Shown here in pieces: positions 44,685-53,385 of a DNA stretch of 64,000 nt; within the stretch, counting starts at the first letter, position 1; the number at the start of each line of letters is the position of its first letter. This DNA is from JBOCEF01 sp047610385 (GTDB lineage: Bacteria; Pseudomonadota; Alphaproteobacteria; Rhodobacterales; Rhodobacteraceae): positions 1-64,000 of the forward strand of contig JBLGAC010000005.1 in assembly GCA_047610385.1 (NCBI GenBank), in the 5' to 3' direction. The notes beneath the pieces are model-generated. The model saw nothing but the letters and a program-made list of their open reading frames with translations. It searched no databases and was not told where the DNA came from. A program made the position numbers and the translations under genes.

Positions 44685-46328
44685 ATGGACGGACCGGACC
44701 GCACCGAAGGCGAAATTCCCAGTGGTGCCCCGGCACCCATGGATGGCTGGCAGACCCGCGCGCCCATGGCGCTGCGCAAAGAGCTGCATTTCGGGTCGCG
44801 CCTGCTGACCTGCATCGCTGAGCGGCCTGCCACCATGCACGACATGCTGGTCAGCGCTGCGGCCACCCATCCCGATGCCGATGCGGTTGTGGCGGTCGAA
44901 TCGCGGCTGACCCACGCAGCGCTTCAGGCGCGGGGGGCAGAGGTGGCCGCAGGGCTTGTGGCCCTTGGTGTGCAGCGCGGCGATCGGGTGGCGGCGCTGC
45001 TCGGCAACCGTGCGGCGTTCATCGAAGTGCTGATCGCGTGCCTGCGCCTTGGCGCCGTGATGCTGCCGTTGAACCCGCGCTATGCGCCCCCCGAAATCGC
45101 CTATGCAATCAACGACAGTGGCGCCACGGTGCTGCTTCATGAACAGGACATGACCGACGCCCTGCCCGCACCCGCGGACACGCCCGCGCTTGGTGCCCGC
45201 ATCCCGGTGGGTGACGCGCCGGTGTTCGCAGGCGCCGGCCCCGCGCCCGCGCCGACCCCGGCGGGCGAAGAAGACGCGTGCTTTTTGCTTTATACCTCGG
45301 GCACCACCGGGCGGCCCAAAGGCGCGATGCTGACCAACTTGAACCTGGTGCATTCAGTGATGCATTTTCAGGTCGGCATGGGATTGCGCACCGGCGACCG
45401 CACGGTGCTGTCGGTGCCTGCGGGCCATGTGACCGGGCTGGTCGCGAACATTCTGGCGCTGCTGTCGGTGGGCGGCGCGGTCATCGTGCAACGCGCCTTC
45501 AAGGCCCGCGCATTTCTGGACCTGATCGCAGCGGAACGCGCGACCCACACCCTGATGGTTCCGGCCATGTACCAGCTGTGCCTGATGGACCCGGCGTTTG
45601 ATGGCTTTGATCTGTCGTCCTGGCGGATCGGCGGCTTTGGCGGCGCGCCGATGCCGGTCCCGACCATTGAGGCGCTGGAGCGCCGCGTTCCCACCTTGTC
45701 GCTGCAACAGGCTTATGGCGCGACCGAAACCACATCCCCCGCCACGCTGATGCCGATTGACGCGACCCGCACCCGCCCCAACGCAGTGGGCCAGCCGGTC
45801 CATTGCGCCGAAATCGTGATGATGGACGATTCGGGCCACGAAGTGCCGCACGGCGTGGTCGGCGAATTGTGGATCCGCGGGCCGATGGTGGTGCCAGGGT
45901 ATTGGAACCGCCCGGACGCCAATGAAAAAGAATTCGCAGCGGGGTTCTGGAAATCTGGGGATCTGGGGCGGATGGATGCCTCAGGTTTCATCGAGGTGCT
46001 GGACCGCAAGAAAGACATGATCAACCGCGGCGGCTACAAAATCTTTTCGTCTGAGGTGGAGAACGTGCTGACGCGCCATGCCTCGGTCGCGGAATGCGCG
46101 GTGCTGGGCTATCCGTGTGAGGTGCTGGGCGAGCGCGTGCGCACCGTCGTCACGCTCACCCCCGGCTGGACTGCCGAGGCTGCGGAGCCTGAATTGCGGT
46201 CGCTCGCGCAAGCGAATCTTGCTGATTACCGGCGCCCTGAACGCTATGATTTCAGCGCCGATCCACTGCCGAGAAACGCGAACGGAAAGGTGTTGAAGAC
46301 CGCCCTGCGGAACGCTGCTGCGCCATAA
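44685..46328 (+). CDS. class I adenylate-forming acyl-CoA ligase
   Basis: The 547-residue ligase has the AMP-binding motif LLYTSGTTGRPKGAM, the A5 motif QQAYGATETTSPA, SGDLGRMDASGFIEVLDRKK and RGGYKIFSSEVENVL, and the C-terminal catalytic lysine region LPRNANGKVLK. It activates a carboxylic acid (fatty, aromatic or cyclic) to its CoA ester. GGGGAGGA precedes ATG 44685. The neighbouring SDR and ABC importer suggest it works on the imported compound; the substrate is not evident from the sequence. Confidence 0.92.
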   Translation: MDGPDRTEGEIPSGAPAPMDGWQTRAPMALRKELHFGSRLLTCIAERPATMHDMLVSAAATHPDADAVVAVESRLTHAALQARGAEVAAGLVALGVQRGDRVAALLGNRAAFIEVLIACLRLGAVMLPLNPRYAPPEIAYAINDSGATVLLHEQDMTDALPAPADTPALGARIPVGDAPVFAGAGPAPAPTPAGEEDACFLLYTSGTTGRPKGAMLTNLNLVHSVMHFQVGMGLRTGDRTVLSVPAGHVTGLVANILALLSVGGAVIVQRAFKARAFLDLIAAERATHTLMVPAMYQLCLMDPAFDGFDLSSWRIGGFGGAPMPVPTIEALERRVPTLSLQQAYGATETTSPATLMPIDATRTRPNAVGQPVHCAEIVMMDDSGHEVPHGVVGELWIRGPMVVPGYWNRPDANEKEFAAGFWKSGDLGRMDASGFIEVLDRKKDMINRGGYKIFSSEVENVLTRHASVAECAVLGYPCEVLGERVRTVVTLTPGWTAEAAEPELRSLAQANLADYRRPERYDFSADPLPRNANGKVLKTALRNAAAP

Positions 46329-46405
46329 AGGCGCGTGCTCCCGCTTAGGTTGCATCAGCGGCGCGTTTTCCACCGAAAAGGCGCATGTCCCTAGGCTCGT
46401 GCCCC

Positions 46406-46441
46406 TTGACATAAGCCCCCTTTGTGAAACGATGTTCCGCA
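46406..46441 (+). promoter_or_regulatory. promoter with operator-like 19-mer, copy C (transporter operon)
   Basis: TTGACA at 46406-46411 is a good -35 box; the expected -10 area (around 46428-46434) lies inside the palindrome TGTGAAACGATGTTCCGCA at 46423-46441 (left arm 6 of 8 symmetrical, spacer GAT). The right half is identical to copies A and B. Overlap with the -10 region fits a repressor site controlling the transporter operon. Confidence 0.6.
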
Positions 46442-46501
46442 CAGGTTTCGCGTCGGGCAATAATGATGCGCAACGATGTAAAACGTCCAGGGAGGACTAC
46501 C

Positions 46502-47770
46502 ATGAAAAAAACGCTTCGCCAGATGGTGATTGCGGCTGTTGCGGCTTCGATCGGATCCATGGCAGCCGCCGCCGATCCCGTGAAAGTCGCCTTCATCGAT
46601 CCGCTTTCGGGTCCGTTTGCGACCACCGGGTCCAACGGGCTTTTGATGTTCGAATTCGCCGCCGACTACCTGGTGAACCAGAAGGGCGGCGTGCTTGGCG
46701 GGCGCGACATGGAGATCGTGCCTTTTGACAACAAGATCAGCCCCAAGGAATCACTGATCCAGCTGAAAGTTGCGATCGACCAGGGCATCCGCTTCATCGC
46801 GCAGGGCAATTCTTCAGGCGTTGCGAACGCGCTGACCGACGCGATCAACAAGCACAACTCGCGCAATCCTGATCAGCGCGTGCTGTTCCTCAACTACGCG
46901 GCCGTCGATCCGGCGCTGACCAACGACAAGTGCAACTTCTGGCACTTCCGTTTCGATGCAAACGCCGACATCAAGATGGACGCGCTGACCGACGTCATCA
47001 AAGAGCGTGAACAGATCAAAAAGATCTACGTGATCGGCCAGGACTACTCGTTCGGCAAAGCGGTCGCCGCAGCGGCAGTTTCGAACCTGGAGGCCAAGCG
47101 TCCCGACATTGAAATCGTCGGCAACGAACTGCACCCGATCGGCAAGGTGAAAGACTTCACCCCCTATGCGCGCAAGATCGTGTCCTCGGGCGCGGATGCT
47201 GTGATCACCGGCAACTGGGGTTCCGACATGCTCGGCCTCGGCAAGGCGATCATCGAAGCCGGCTTCAAAGGCCCGATCTACACCTACTACGCGGCTGCTG
47301 ACGGCATCACCGCGGCGTTCGGCGAATCCGGCAAAGGCATTCTTCGTCTCGTCGGCGAAGGCGCGACCAACCCGAACCCGACTGCAATGGCCATCGAAGT
47401 TGCCGACGCGTTCAAAGCCAAGAACCCCGACGCCAACATGTCCCAGACCCGCATCTTCAACACCATCCAGATGCTGGCCGCTGCGATCGACCGCGCCGGC
47501 ACCGCTGATAACGTGGTGAAGGTTGCGCAGGCCCTTGAGGGCATGGAGTTCGACAGCATCTGGGGTTCCAAGCTGATGATGCGCCCGCAGGATCACCAGC
47601 TGATCCAGGACGTGCACATCTTCACGCACACCAACGAAGGCATCTACCAGAGCTCGGTGCCCCACGCCTTTGAAATGGACAACTCGGGCTACGGCCTTGT
47701 GGTTGAGAACACCGTGAAAATGGCGTCGGCCGACAGCCCCACCACCTGCAAAATGGAACGCCCCAACTAA
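46502..47770 (+). CDS. branched-chain-type ABC transporter substrate-binding protein
   Basis: The 422-residue protein has a signal peptide (MKKTLRQMVIAAVAASIGSM, cleaved near AAADPVKVAF) and the LivJ/K-like type I fold: VAFIDPLSGPFATTGSNGLL, NQKGGVLGGRDMEIVPFDNK, IYVIGQDYSFGKAV, GADAVITGNWGSDM and HIFTHTNEGIYQSSVPH. Solutes of this family range from branched-chain amino acids and urea to aromatic and cyclic carboxylates. Expression is likely controlled by the palindrome upstream. It is separated from the permeases by a hairpin, usual for an over-produced binding protein. Confidence 0.92.
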   Translation: MKKTLRQMVIAAVAASIGSMAAAADPVKVAFIDPLSGPFATTGSNGLLMFEFAADYLVNQKGGVLGGRDMEIVPFDNKISPKESLIQLKVAIDQGIRFIAQGNSSGVANALTDAINKHNSRNPDQRVLFLNYAAVDPALTNDKCNFWHFRFDANADIKMDALTDVIKEREQIKKIYVIGQDYSFGKAVAAAAVSNLEAKRPDIEIVGNELHPIGKVKDFTPYARKIVSSGADAVITGNWGSDMLGLGKAIIEAGFKGPIYTYYAAADGITAAFGESGKGILRLVGEGATNPNPTAMAIEVADAFKAKNPDANMSQTRIFNTIQMLAAAIDRAGTADNVVKVAQALEGMEFDSIWGSKLMMRPQDHQLIQDVHIFTHTNEGIYQSSVPHAFEMDNSGYGLVVENTVKMASADSPTTCKMERPN

Positions 47771-47806
47771 GGCGCGCTTTCAACTGACCCCAGGGCAGTC
47801 AGGCCC

Positions 47807-47830
47807 GGGCGCGCACATCGTTGCGCGCCC
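47807..47830 (+). other. intercistronic hairpin between binding protein and permease genes
   Basis: GGGCGCGCA pairs perfectly with TGCGCGCCC around a 6-base loop, 36 bases past the binding-protein stop. Such hairpins stabilise the upstream message or partly stop transcription, giving more binding protein than permease. Confidence 0.6.
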
Positions 47831-47887
47831 AGGCTCAGCCCTCCCGCTCCGCATTTCCAATCCACCATTCGCCGGAGGTTAAGGCGC

Positions 47888-48844
47888 ATGGAACTTGTGC
47901 TTGTCAATCTCATCGACGGGTTGGTGACGGGTCTGCTGCTGTTCATGCTGTCCAGCGGTCTTACCCTCATCTTCTCAATGATGGGTGTTCTAAACTTCGC
48001 TCATGCCAGCTTCTACATGATTGGCGCATATGTCGGATACACCATTGCGCTTTACTTTGGGTTCTGGCCCGCACTGCTGATCGCGCCGATCGCGGTCGGG
48101 CTGTTTGGTGCCTTCGTCGAACGTTTTGGCCTGCGCCAAGTGCATCAGTACGGCCACGTGCCTGAGCTGATCTTCACCTTCGGTCTTGCAATCTTGATCG
48201 AGGAAATCGTCCAGTTCATCTGGGGTAAAAACCAGCAGAACTTCTCCACGCCTGAATCGCTGCAGTTCGCCCTTTTCTCGATCGGCGAGTTTGACATTCA
48301 GGCCTACAAAATCTTCATGATCTTCATCTCGCTCGCCATCTTTGGTGGCTTGCTGCTGGTGCTGACCAAAACCCGCGTCGGTCTGATCATTCAGGCGGCG
48401 CTGTCTTACCCGCGCACGGTCGAATCGCTGGGGCACAACGTGCCCCTGGTCTTCATGGGCGTGTTCGGCGTCGGCGCAGCGCTTGCCGGCGTGGCCGGGG
48501 TCATCGCTGGGCCGGTGCTGGGCACCTTCCCGGGCATGGCCGTGGTGTTGGGGTCGATCGTGTTCGTGACCATCGTGATTGGCGGCCTTGGGTCGCTTTG
48601 GGGCGCGCTGGTTGCATCCCTGCTGATCGGCTGGATCACGACCTTCGCAGTCTCCTATGACGTGGAACTGGCGGACATTCTGACATTCCTCGGCTTCACA
48701 CCGCCCGAGGACCTCTATGAGAGCATCTTCCGTGATGCGTGGACCCTGTCATTGCCGCAGATCGGCCCGATCCTGCCCTATCTTTTGATGGTGCTGGTGC
48801 TGGTGTTCCGCCCCTACGGCCTGTTCGGGAAGCGTGATTCATGA
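47888..48844 (+). CDS. branched-chain-type ABC permease (LivH family)
   Basis: The 318-residue inner-membrane permease opens LVNLIDGLVTGLLLFMLSSG and has the LivH pattern LTLIFSMMGVLNFAHASFYM, RFGLRQVHQYGHVPELIFTF and GGLGSLWGALVASLLIGW. GGAGGTTAAG precedes the ATG. Overlaps livM by 4 bases. Confidence 0.93.
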   Translation: MELVLVNLIDGLVTGLLLFMLSSGLTLIFSMMGVLNFAHASFYMIGAYVGYTIALYFGFWPALLIAPIAVGLFGAFVERFGLRQVHQYGHVPELIFTFGLAILIEEIVQFIWGKNQQNFSTPESLQFALFSIGEFDIQAYKIFMIFISLAIFGGLLLVLTKTRVGLIIQAALSYPRTVESLGHNVPLVFMGVFGVGAALAGVAGVIAGPVLGTFPGMAVVLGSIVFVTIVIGGLGSLWGALVASLLIGWITTFAVSYDVELADILTFLGFTPPEDLYESIFRDAWTLSLPQIGPILPYLLMVLVLVFRPYGLFGKRDS

Positions 48845-50124
48845 CCGATACAACAGCAACCACCACCCGCGCACAGTCGGACCACTTCATGCAGCAGGTG
48901 ACGATGTGGGTCGTCGCCGCCATTGTGCTGATGGCGCTGCCGCTAATTTTCAACAGCGGCAGCTCGCTGACCATTATGAACCAGATGGCGATCACGGTTG
49001 TGTTCGCGCTGGCGTACAACATGCTGCTTGGCCAGGGGGGCATGCTGTCCTTCGGCCACGCGGTCTACATGGGCCTTGGCGGGTTCATGGTCATGCATCT
49101 GATGAACTACATCGAGATGTATGACCTGCCGATCCCGCTGCCGGTGCTGCCGATCTTTGGCGGATTGTTCGGAATGGCCGTTGCGGCGCTGATCGGGCTG
49201 TTCCAGACCCGAAACGCCGGCACAGTCTTTGCCATGATCAGCCTCGGTGTCGGAGAGCTGATTGCCGCCTGTTCAATCATCATCACCGCTTTCTTTGGCG
49301 GCGAGGAAGGCATCTCAGGCGACCGCACCATGGGTCTGCCGACCTTCGGGGTCAAATTCCTGCACCAGATTGAGGTCTACTATCTGATCGCGTTCTGGAT
49401 GTTCCTGTCGGCGCTGGGGATGTTTCTCTATTCACGCACGCCGGTCGGGCGCATGGCCAACGCCGTGCGCGACAATCCCGAACGGGCGGAGTTTCTGGGA
49501 TATTCGGCACGCTGGGTTCGCTATTGCTCGTTCGTGTTCTCAGGGTTCTTCTGCGGGGTTGCGGGCGCACTGTTCGCAATCAACTATGAAATCCTGACCG
49601 AAGAGAACCTTAACCTCGCCACCTCGGGCACCATTCTTCTGGTGGCCTTTTTGGGCGGCGTCGGCATCTTCGCCGGACCGATCGTTGGCGCAGTGGTGTT
49701 CACGCTGCTGCAAACGGTGATGAGCCTGCACACTGAGCTTTGGGCGCTTTACCTCGGCTCTATGTTCGTCGCGACGGTGATGTTCTTCCCGCAAGGGTTG
49801 ACCGGGCTGATCATGATGCATGGAGGTCCGATGAAACTGGGCAACATGGGCAAGCTGGTCGTGCCTTACTTCAAGACCATTCTGCCCGGCATGCTCGGCC
49901 TTCTGGGTGTGATGTTCCTGATGGAGATCGTCTTTCACGCACGCCATGCGTCGGTGGGCGATGACATGATGTCCATCTTCGGGGTCGATTTCAGTTCGCA
50001 TTCCCCGGTCGCATGGATCGTCTGCGCGGTCATGGCGGTCGCTGGCATCTGGATTGCCAAGACCAACGCGCCCGAACTTCGCCAGACTTGGCATGAGGCC
50101 AACACTCCGGGAGGCGCGAAATGA
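48841..50124 (+). CDS. branched-chain-type ABC permease (LivM family)
   Basis: The 427-residue permease has LAYNMLLGQGGMLSFGHAVY, RTPVGRMANAVRDNPERAEF and GFFCGVAGALFAINYEILTE, all LivM features, plus extra C-terminal hydrophobic segments (about 330-400) beyond the usual ~300-350 residues. It overlaps both neighbours by ATGA junctions. Confidence 0.92.
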   Translation: MTDTTATTTRAQSDHFMQQVTMWVVAAIVLMALPLIFNSGSSLTIMNQMAITVVFALAYNMLLGQGGMLSFGHAVYMGLGGFMVMHLMNYIEMYDLPIPLPVLPIFGGLFGMAVAALIGLFQTRNAGTVFAMISLGVGELIAACSIIITAFFGGEEGISGDRTMGLPTFGVKFLHQIEVYYLIAFWMFLSALGMFLYSRTPVGRMANAVRDNPERAEFLGYSARWVRYCSFVFSGFFCGVAGALFAINYEILTEENLNLATSGTILLVAFLGGVGIFAGPIVGAVVFTLLQTVMSLHTELWALYLGSMFVATVMFFPQGLTGLIMMHGGPMKLGNMGKLVVPYFKTILPGMLGLLGVMFLMEIVFHARHASVGDDMMSIFGVDFSSHSPVAWIVCAVMAVAGIWIAKTNAPELRQTWHEANTPGGAK

Positions 50125-50894
50125 CCGTTCCTGCGCTTGAAATGAAAGGGCTGCGGAAGGCCTTCGGCAAAACTGAGATCATCCGCGGCATCGACCTGGC
50201 CATCCAGAAGGGCGAGCGGCACGCGCTGATCGGCCCGAACGGAGCTGGCAAGTCCACCACCTTCAACCTGATCTCGGGGCGCTTTCCCCCGAGCTCAGGC
50301 CAGGTGCTGCTGCACGGCGAAGACATCTCAGGGATGGAATCGTACAACATCAACCGCCGGGGCCTGTCGCGGTCGTTCCAGATCACCAACATCTTTCCCA
50401 AGATGACGGTGTTCGAAAACATCCGCTGCGCGCTGTTGTGGCCGGAAGGCTACAAATATTCCTGGTGGCAGATCGTCAGCAAGCAAAAGCATCTGACTGA
50501 GGAAGCGGACCGCATCCTCGACAGCATTAACCTGCTGCACCGGCGTGACATTCCCGCGGGCCTGCTTTCGTATTCGGAGCAGCGCGCGCTGGAAATCGGG
50601 ATCACGGTCGGGGGCGGCGCCGACGTCATCATGCTCGACGAGCCGACCGCGGGCATGTCCCGTTCGGAGACGACCTACATCGTCGAGCTGATCGCGAAGG
50701 TGACCGAAGGCAAAACCTTGATCATGGTGGAGCACGATATGCCGGTGGTGTTCGGGCTTGCCGACAAGATCTCGGTGCTGGTCTACGGTGAGATCATCTC
50801 AACCGGCGAACCCGAAGCGGTGCGCGCGGATCCAAAAGTGCAGGAGGCTTACTTGGGCGCAGCCCTCGAAGCCGAAGAAGCGGCGGGGCACTGA
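50121..50894 (+). CDS. branched-chain-type ABC ATPase (LivG family)
   Basis: The 257-residue ATPase has Walker A GPNGAGKSTTFNLISG, the LivG insertion RGLSRSFQITNIFPKMTVFE, signature-like LSYSEQRALEIGI (a Ser-Tyr-Ser-Glu variant of LSGGQ), Walker B VIMLDEPTAGMS and VEHDM with the switch histidine. Canonical Walker A contrasts with LivF below. Confidence 0.93.
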   Translation: MTVPALEMKGLRKAFGKTEIIRGIDLAIQKGERHALIGPNGAGKSTTFNLISGRFPPSSGQVLLHGEDISGMESYNINRRGLSRSFQITNIFPKMTVFENIRCALLWPEGYKYSWWQIVSKQKHLTEEADRILDSINLLHRRDIPAGLLSYSEQRALEIGITVGGGADVIMLDEPTAGMSRSETTYIVELIAKVTEGKTLIMVEHDMPVVFGLADKISVLVYGEIISTGEPEAVRADPKVQEAYLGAALEAEEAAGH

Positions 50895-50898
50895 TCAC

Positions 50899-51600
50899 AT
50901 GCTCGAAGTTCAGAACATGCATGCGTATTACGGCAAGTCGCACATCCTGCACGGGGTGAACATGCGCATCGAGGCGGGTGAGATCGTCGCCCTTCTGGGG
51001 CGCAACGGCGCGGGCCGGTCCACCACCTGCAAGGCGCTGATGGGCGAGGTCACGCCCACCGGCTCGGTCAAGTTCAAAGGCCAGGAGATCGCGGGCAAAA
51101 AGGCGTTCGAAGTCGCGCGCCTCGGGGTCGGCTATGTCCCTGAGAACCGGAACATCTTTCCGGGCATGACCACCCGCCAGAACCTGATCCTGGGCATGAA
51201 GCCCGGCGTGAAGGACGGTGACGGGCGTTGGAAGATGCAGGACATGTTCGACATGTTCGAAAACCTCCAGCGCCGGGCCGATGTCGAAGCCTCGGTGCTT
51301 TCGGGCGGCGAGCAGCAGATGCTGACCATGTGCCGGACCCTGATGGGCGACCCGGACCTGATCATGGTGGATGAGCCGACTGAGGGCCTGTCACCGCAGA
51401 TGGTGCAGAAAGTCGCCGAACTTCTGCGCGAAATCGCCCGACGCGGCGTGGCGATCATGTTGGTGGAGCAAAAGCTGTCCATCGCCATGGACATCGCGCA
51501 TCGGGTCTATGTGATGGGCCACGGCGAAATGGTGTTTGAGGGCACCCCCGCCGAGCTGAAGGCCAATGAAGAAGTCCGCAAGGAATGGCTGGAGGTCTGA
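50899..51600 (+). CDS. branched-chain-type ABC ATPase (LivF family), Arg in Walker A
   Basis: The 233-residue ATPase opens MLEVQNMHAYYGKSHILHGV and has signature LSGGEQQML, Walker B LIMVDEPTEGLSP and VEQKLSIAMDIAHRVYVM. Its Walker A reads GRNGAGRSTTCKAL: the lysine that contacts the beta/gamma phosphates is Arg (codon CGG at 51016-51018). I recall a LivF subgroup with the same change; if functional, ATP hydrolysis may rely mostly on LivG in an asymmetric pair. A strong terminator follows. Confidence 0.92.
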   Translation: MLEVQNMHAYYGKSHILHGVNMRIEAGEIVALLGRNGAGRSTTCKALMGEVTPTGSVKFKGQEIAGKKAFEVARLGVGYVPENRNIFPGMTTRQNLILGMKPGVKDGDGRWKMQDMFDMFENLQRRADVEASVLSGGEQQMLTMCRTLMGDPDLIMVDEPTEGLSPQMVQKVAELLREIARRGVAIMLVEQKLSIAMDIAHRVYVMGHGEMVFEGTPAELKANEEVRKEWLEV

Positions 51601-51627
51601 CCCTTCCGCCACATCGCTGCGTTTCAG

Positions 51628-51665
51628 ACCGCCGGCCCCTGCAAAGGGGCCGGCGGTTTCGTTTT
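51628..51665 (+). terminator. rho-independent terminator of the transporter operon
   Basis: ACCGCCGGCCCC and GGGGCCGGCGGT (perfect 12 bp) around TGCAAA, then TTCGTTTT, 28 bases after livF. Confidence 0.9.
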
Positions 51666-51840
51666 GGGGGACGCGACCGGCTTTCTGATGGATCAGGTCG
51701 CAGGCGGGGCACCGATCATCACGCGGCTGGACGACAGCTTGATCGTCGCGCTGCCCTCAGCCGTGCCCACGCCGCCCGCGGTGGTGCTGCTGGTCGGTGG
51801 GATCGGCCTGCTGCCCCACCGTGAAGCCCCACCCATGCAA

Positions 51841-51870
51841 AAGGCCCGCCGGATCGCTCCGGCGGGCCTT
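51841..51870 (-). terminator. rho-independent terminator of the cyclase gene
   Basis: Perfect 13-bp arms AAGGCCCGCCGGA / TCCGGCGGGCCTT around TCGC; on the minus strand it is followed by TT after the stem's own TT. It lies 49 bases past the cyclase stop. Confidence 0.8.
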
Positions 51871-51918
51871 GTCGTCAGCGTCGCGCAACGCCCCGAAGGG
51901 ACGCCGCCCGGCGAGGGC

Positions 51919-52893
51919 TTACCAGAGGGCGATGGGGTTGATGATCATCTGCACGGTGCCGCGGACCTTGGCCTGGCCGAGGACGAACATGAATTCGTTC
52001 ACGTCCTGCTCAACCAAACGGCCGGTGTCCATGGTTTCAAGGATGTAGATCCCGTGGTCGCGCAGCAGAATGACGTGGGAATAGAACACCTTGCCACCTT
52101 CAGGCGCGGGCACAACGTCGACGCCCCACGTGTCGGCACCAACAGCCATCACGTTCATGGACGCAAGGTATTCGGCGGCGTCAGGCAGGATGCCGGGCTC
52201 ACCGCTCACCCATTCGGTGGGCGCGCTTTTCAGCTTGGCATCGGTCCAGCCGGTGTGCAGCAGCACCACGTCGCCTTCGCGGATCTCCACGTCCTGCGCA
52301 GCAGCGGCGGCCTTCACGTCATCGGCGCCGAAGGCATGGCCAGCCTCAAGGAATTCCTTGCCGAAATGCTTGGCCATGTTGATGACGATGCCACGGCCGA
52401 CCAGCGGCGGGATGCCATGCGTGCCCATTTTCGTGAGGCCCGTCAGCACGGCAAAGTCTTTTTCGTCGTTGCAATTGTAATACATGCCGTCTTCGGCCAG
52501 ATGGCCAAGCCCGTCAATCTGGCTGCCGATGCCGAACCAAAGCTGGCCGATGTCATCATTATAGGTGGCGTTGTAGCCAAACTGGCTCAGGCGCTTGCCG
52601 CCCTGCTGGTTGGGCTGCACGACCTGGATCGACAGGCCGCGCGGCGCGAAGGCCGGGGTGGTGCTGTCGATCACGATGCCAAGGCTCTGGGACTTGCCCA
52701 GCTTGATCAGCTTGGCGGCGGCGGCGGTGCGCTCCGGCGTCACAAGGTTGGCGGAGCCGATTTCATCTTCGGCACCCCATTTGGAATGCTTGCATTCGGC
52801 CCAGGCCGAGGAGGCAGCCATCACTGACACGATCCCGGCTGTGATGGCTGCACGCAGCATGGTGCGCGCCGCGAACGGCGTTGAATTGATCAT
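51919..52893 (-). CDS. exported cyclase family protein (PF04199, kynurenine formamidase-like)
   Basis: The 324-residue protein has an unusual signal peptide (TMLRAAITAGIVSVMAASSA, cleaved near AWAEC) followed by a cyclase/formamidase-like domain: GSANLVTPERTAAAAKLIKL, QLWFGIGSQIDGLGHLAEDG (the metal-binding region, in place of HxGTHxDxPxH), GRGIVINMAKHFG and GDVVLLHTGWTD. Members hydrolyse formyl-kynurenine or open ring lactones/amides; export to the periplasm is notable next to an ABC importer. Start 52893 has GGGAGAAG upstream; the long 5' extension open before it is not protein-like. Confidence 0.88.
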   Translation of the reverse strand: MINSTPFAARTMLRAAITAGIVSVMAASSAWAECKHSKWGAEDEIGSANLVTPERTAAAAKLIKLGKSQSLGIVIDSTTPAFAPRGLSIQVVQPNQQGGKRLSQFGYNATYNDDIGQLWFGIGSQIDGLGHLAEDGMYYNCNDEKDFAVLTGLTKMGTHGIPPLVGRGIVINMAKHFGKEFLEAGHAFGADDVKAAAAAQDVEIREGDVVLLHTGWTDAKLKSAPTEWVSGEPGILPDAAEYLASMNVMAVGADTWGVDVVPAPEGGKVFYSHVILLRDHGIYILETMDTGRLVEQDVNEFMFVLGQAKVRGTVQMIINPIALW

Positions 52894-53220
52894 CTGGTTC
52901 TTCTCCCTGACGCGAGTCTCTGGGGCCCGCTTAAGTTTGGACTGTGACTGTGCCGGGGGATCAGACGTGGCGTCAAGCCCTTGGCGGAAGGGGATTTCGC
53001 AAAACAGCCACAGATGAACAACAACCCCAAGGAAATGTGCCCCTTTGGGCATGACCATGCCTGCGCGGTTTTTGGCGTGGCTACGGAACCGGCCACAGCG
53101 GGTCCAGCATCGCCAGTTTCAAGGCAGGCATAACCTCGGTTCCGTACCGATCCGGCACCATATAGATGCGCTTCAGCGCGCCATGATCGGGGCCAGCGCC
53201 GTGGGGACGTCACGGCAGGC

Positions 53221-53258
53221 AAAAGCGGCCGGGGGCTGTGGGCATGGCCCCCGGCCGC
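53221..53258 (-). terminator. terminator downstream of hemP
   Basis: GCGGCCGGGGGC (53225-53236) and GCCCCCGGCCGC (53247-53258) form a 12-bp stem; on the minus strand TTTT follows (53224-53221). A second, weaker 10-bp hairpin lies at 53262-53297. The rest of 53059-53385 shows no gene. Confidence 0.7.
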
Positions 53259-53385
53259 GTTCGGTCCTGCCCCAAGGGGAAGGAACAGGCAGGACCGGGC
53301 CGCGCCAGACATATCTGCACACCGGAGGGAGCCCCAACTGTGCGAACCGTCATCTGGCGCGGATCTGAATGTCAGGCGCGCGCGA

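Noticed and set aside
51658..51830. Plus-strand frame ending ALPSAVPTPPAVVLLVGGIG, like a sorting tail
   Set aside because: Overlaps the liv terminator, lacks a signal peptide or basic end, and runs into the next terminator; probably chance or an old relic.
53059..53312. Minus-strand frames with protein-like pieces (RIYMVPDRYGTEVMPALKLA)
   Set aside because: Only about 40 codons, no start or ribosome binding site, no family recognised; could be a remnant but not supportable.
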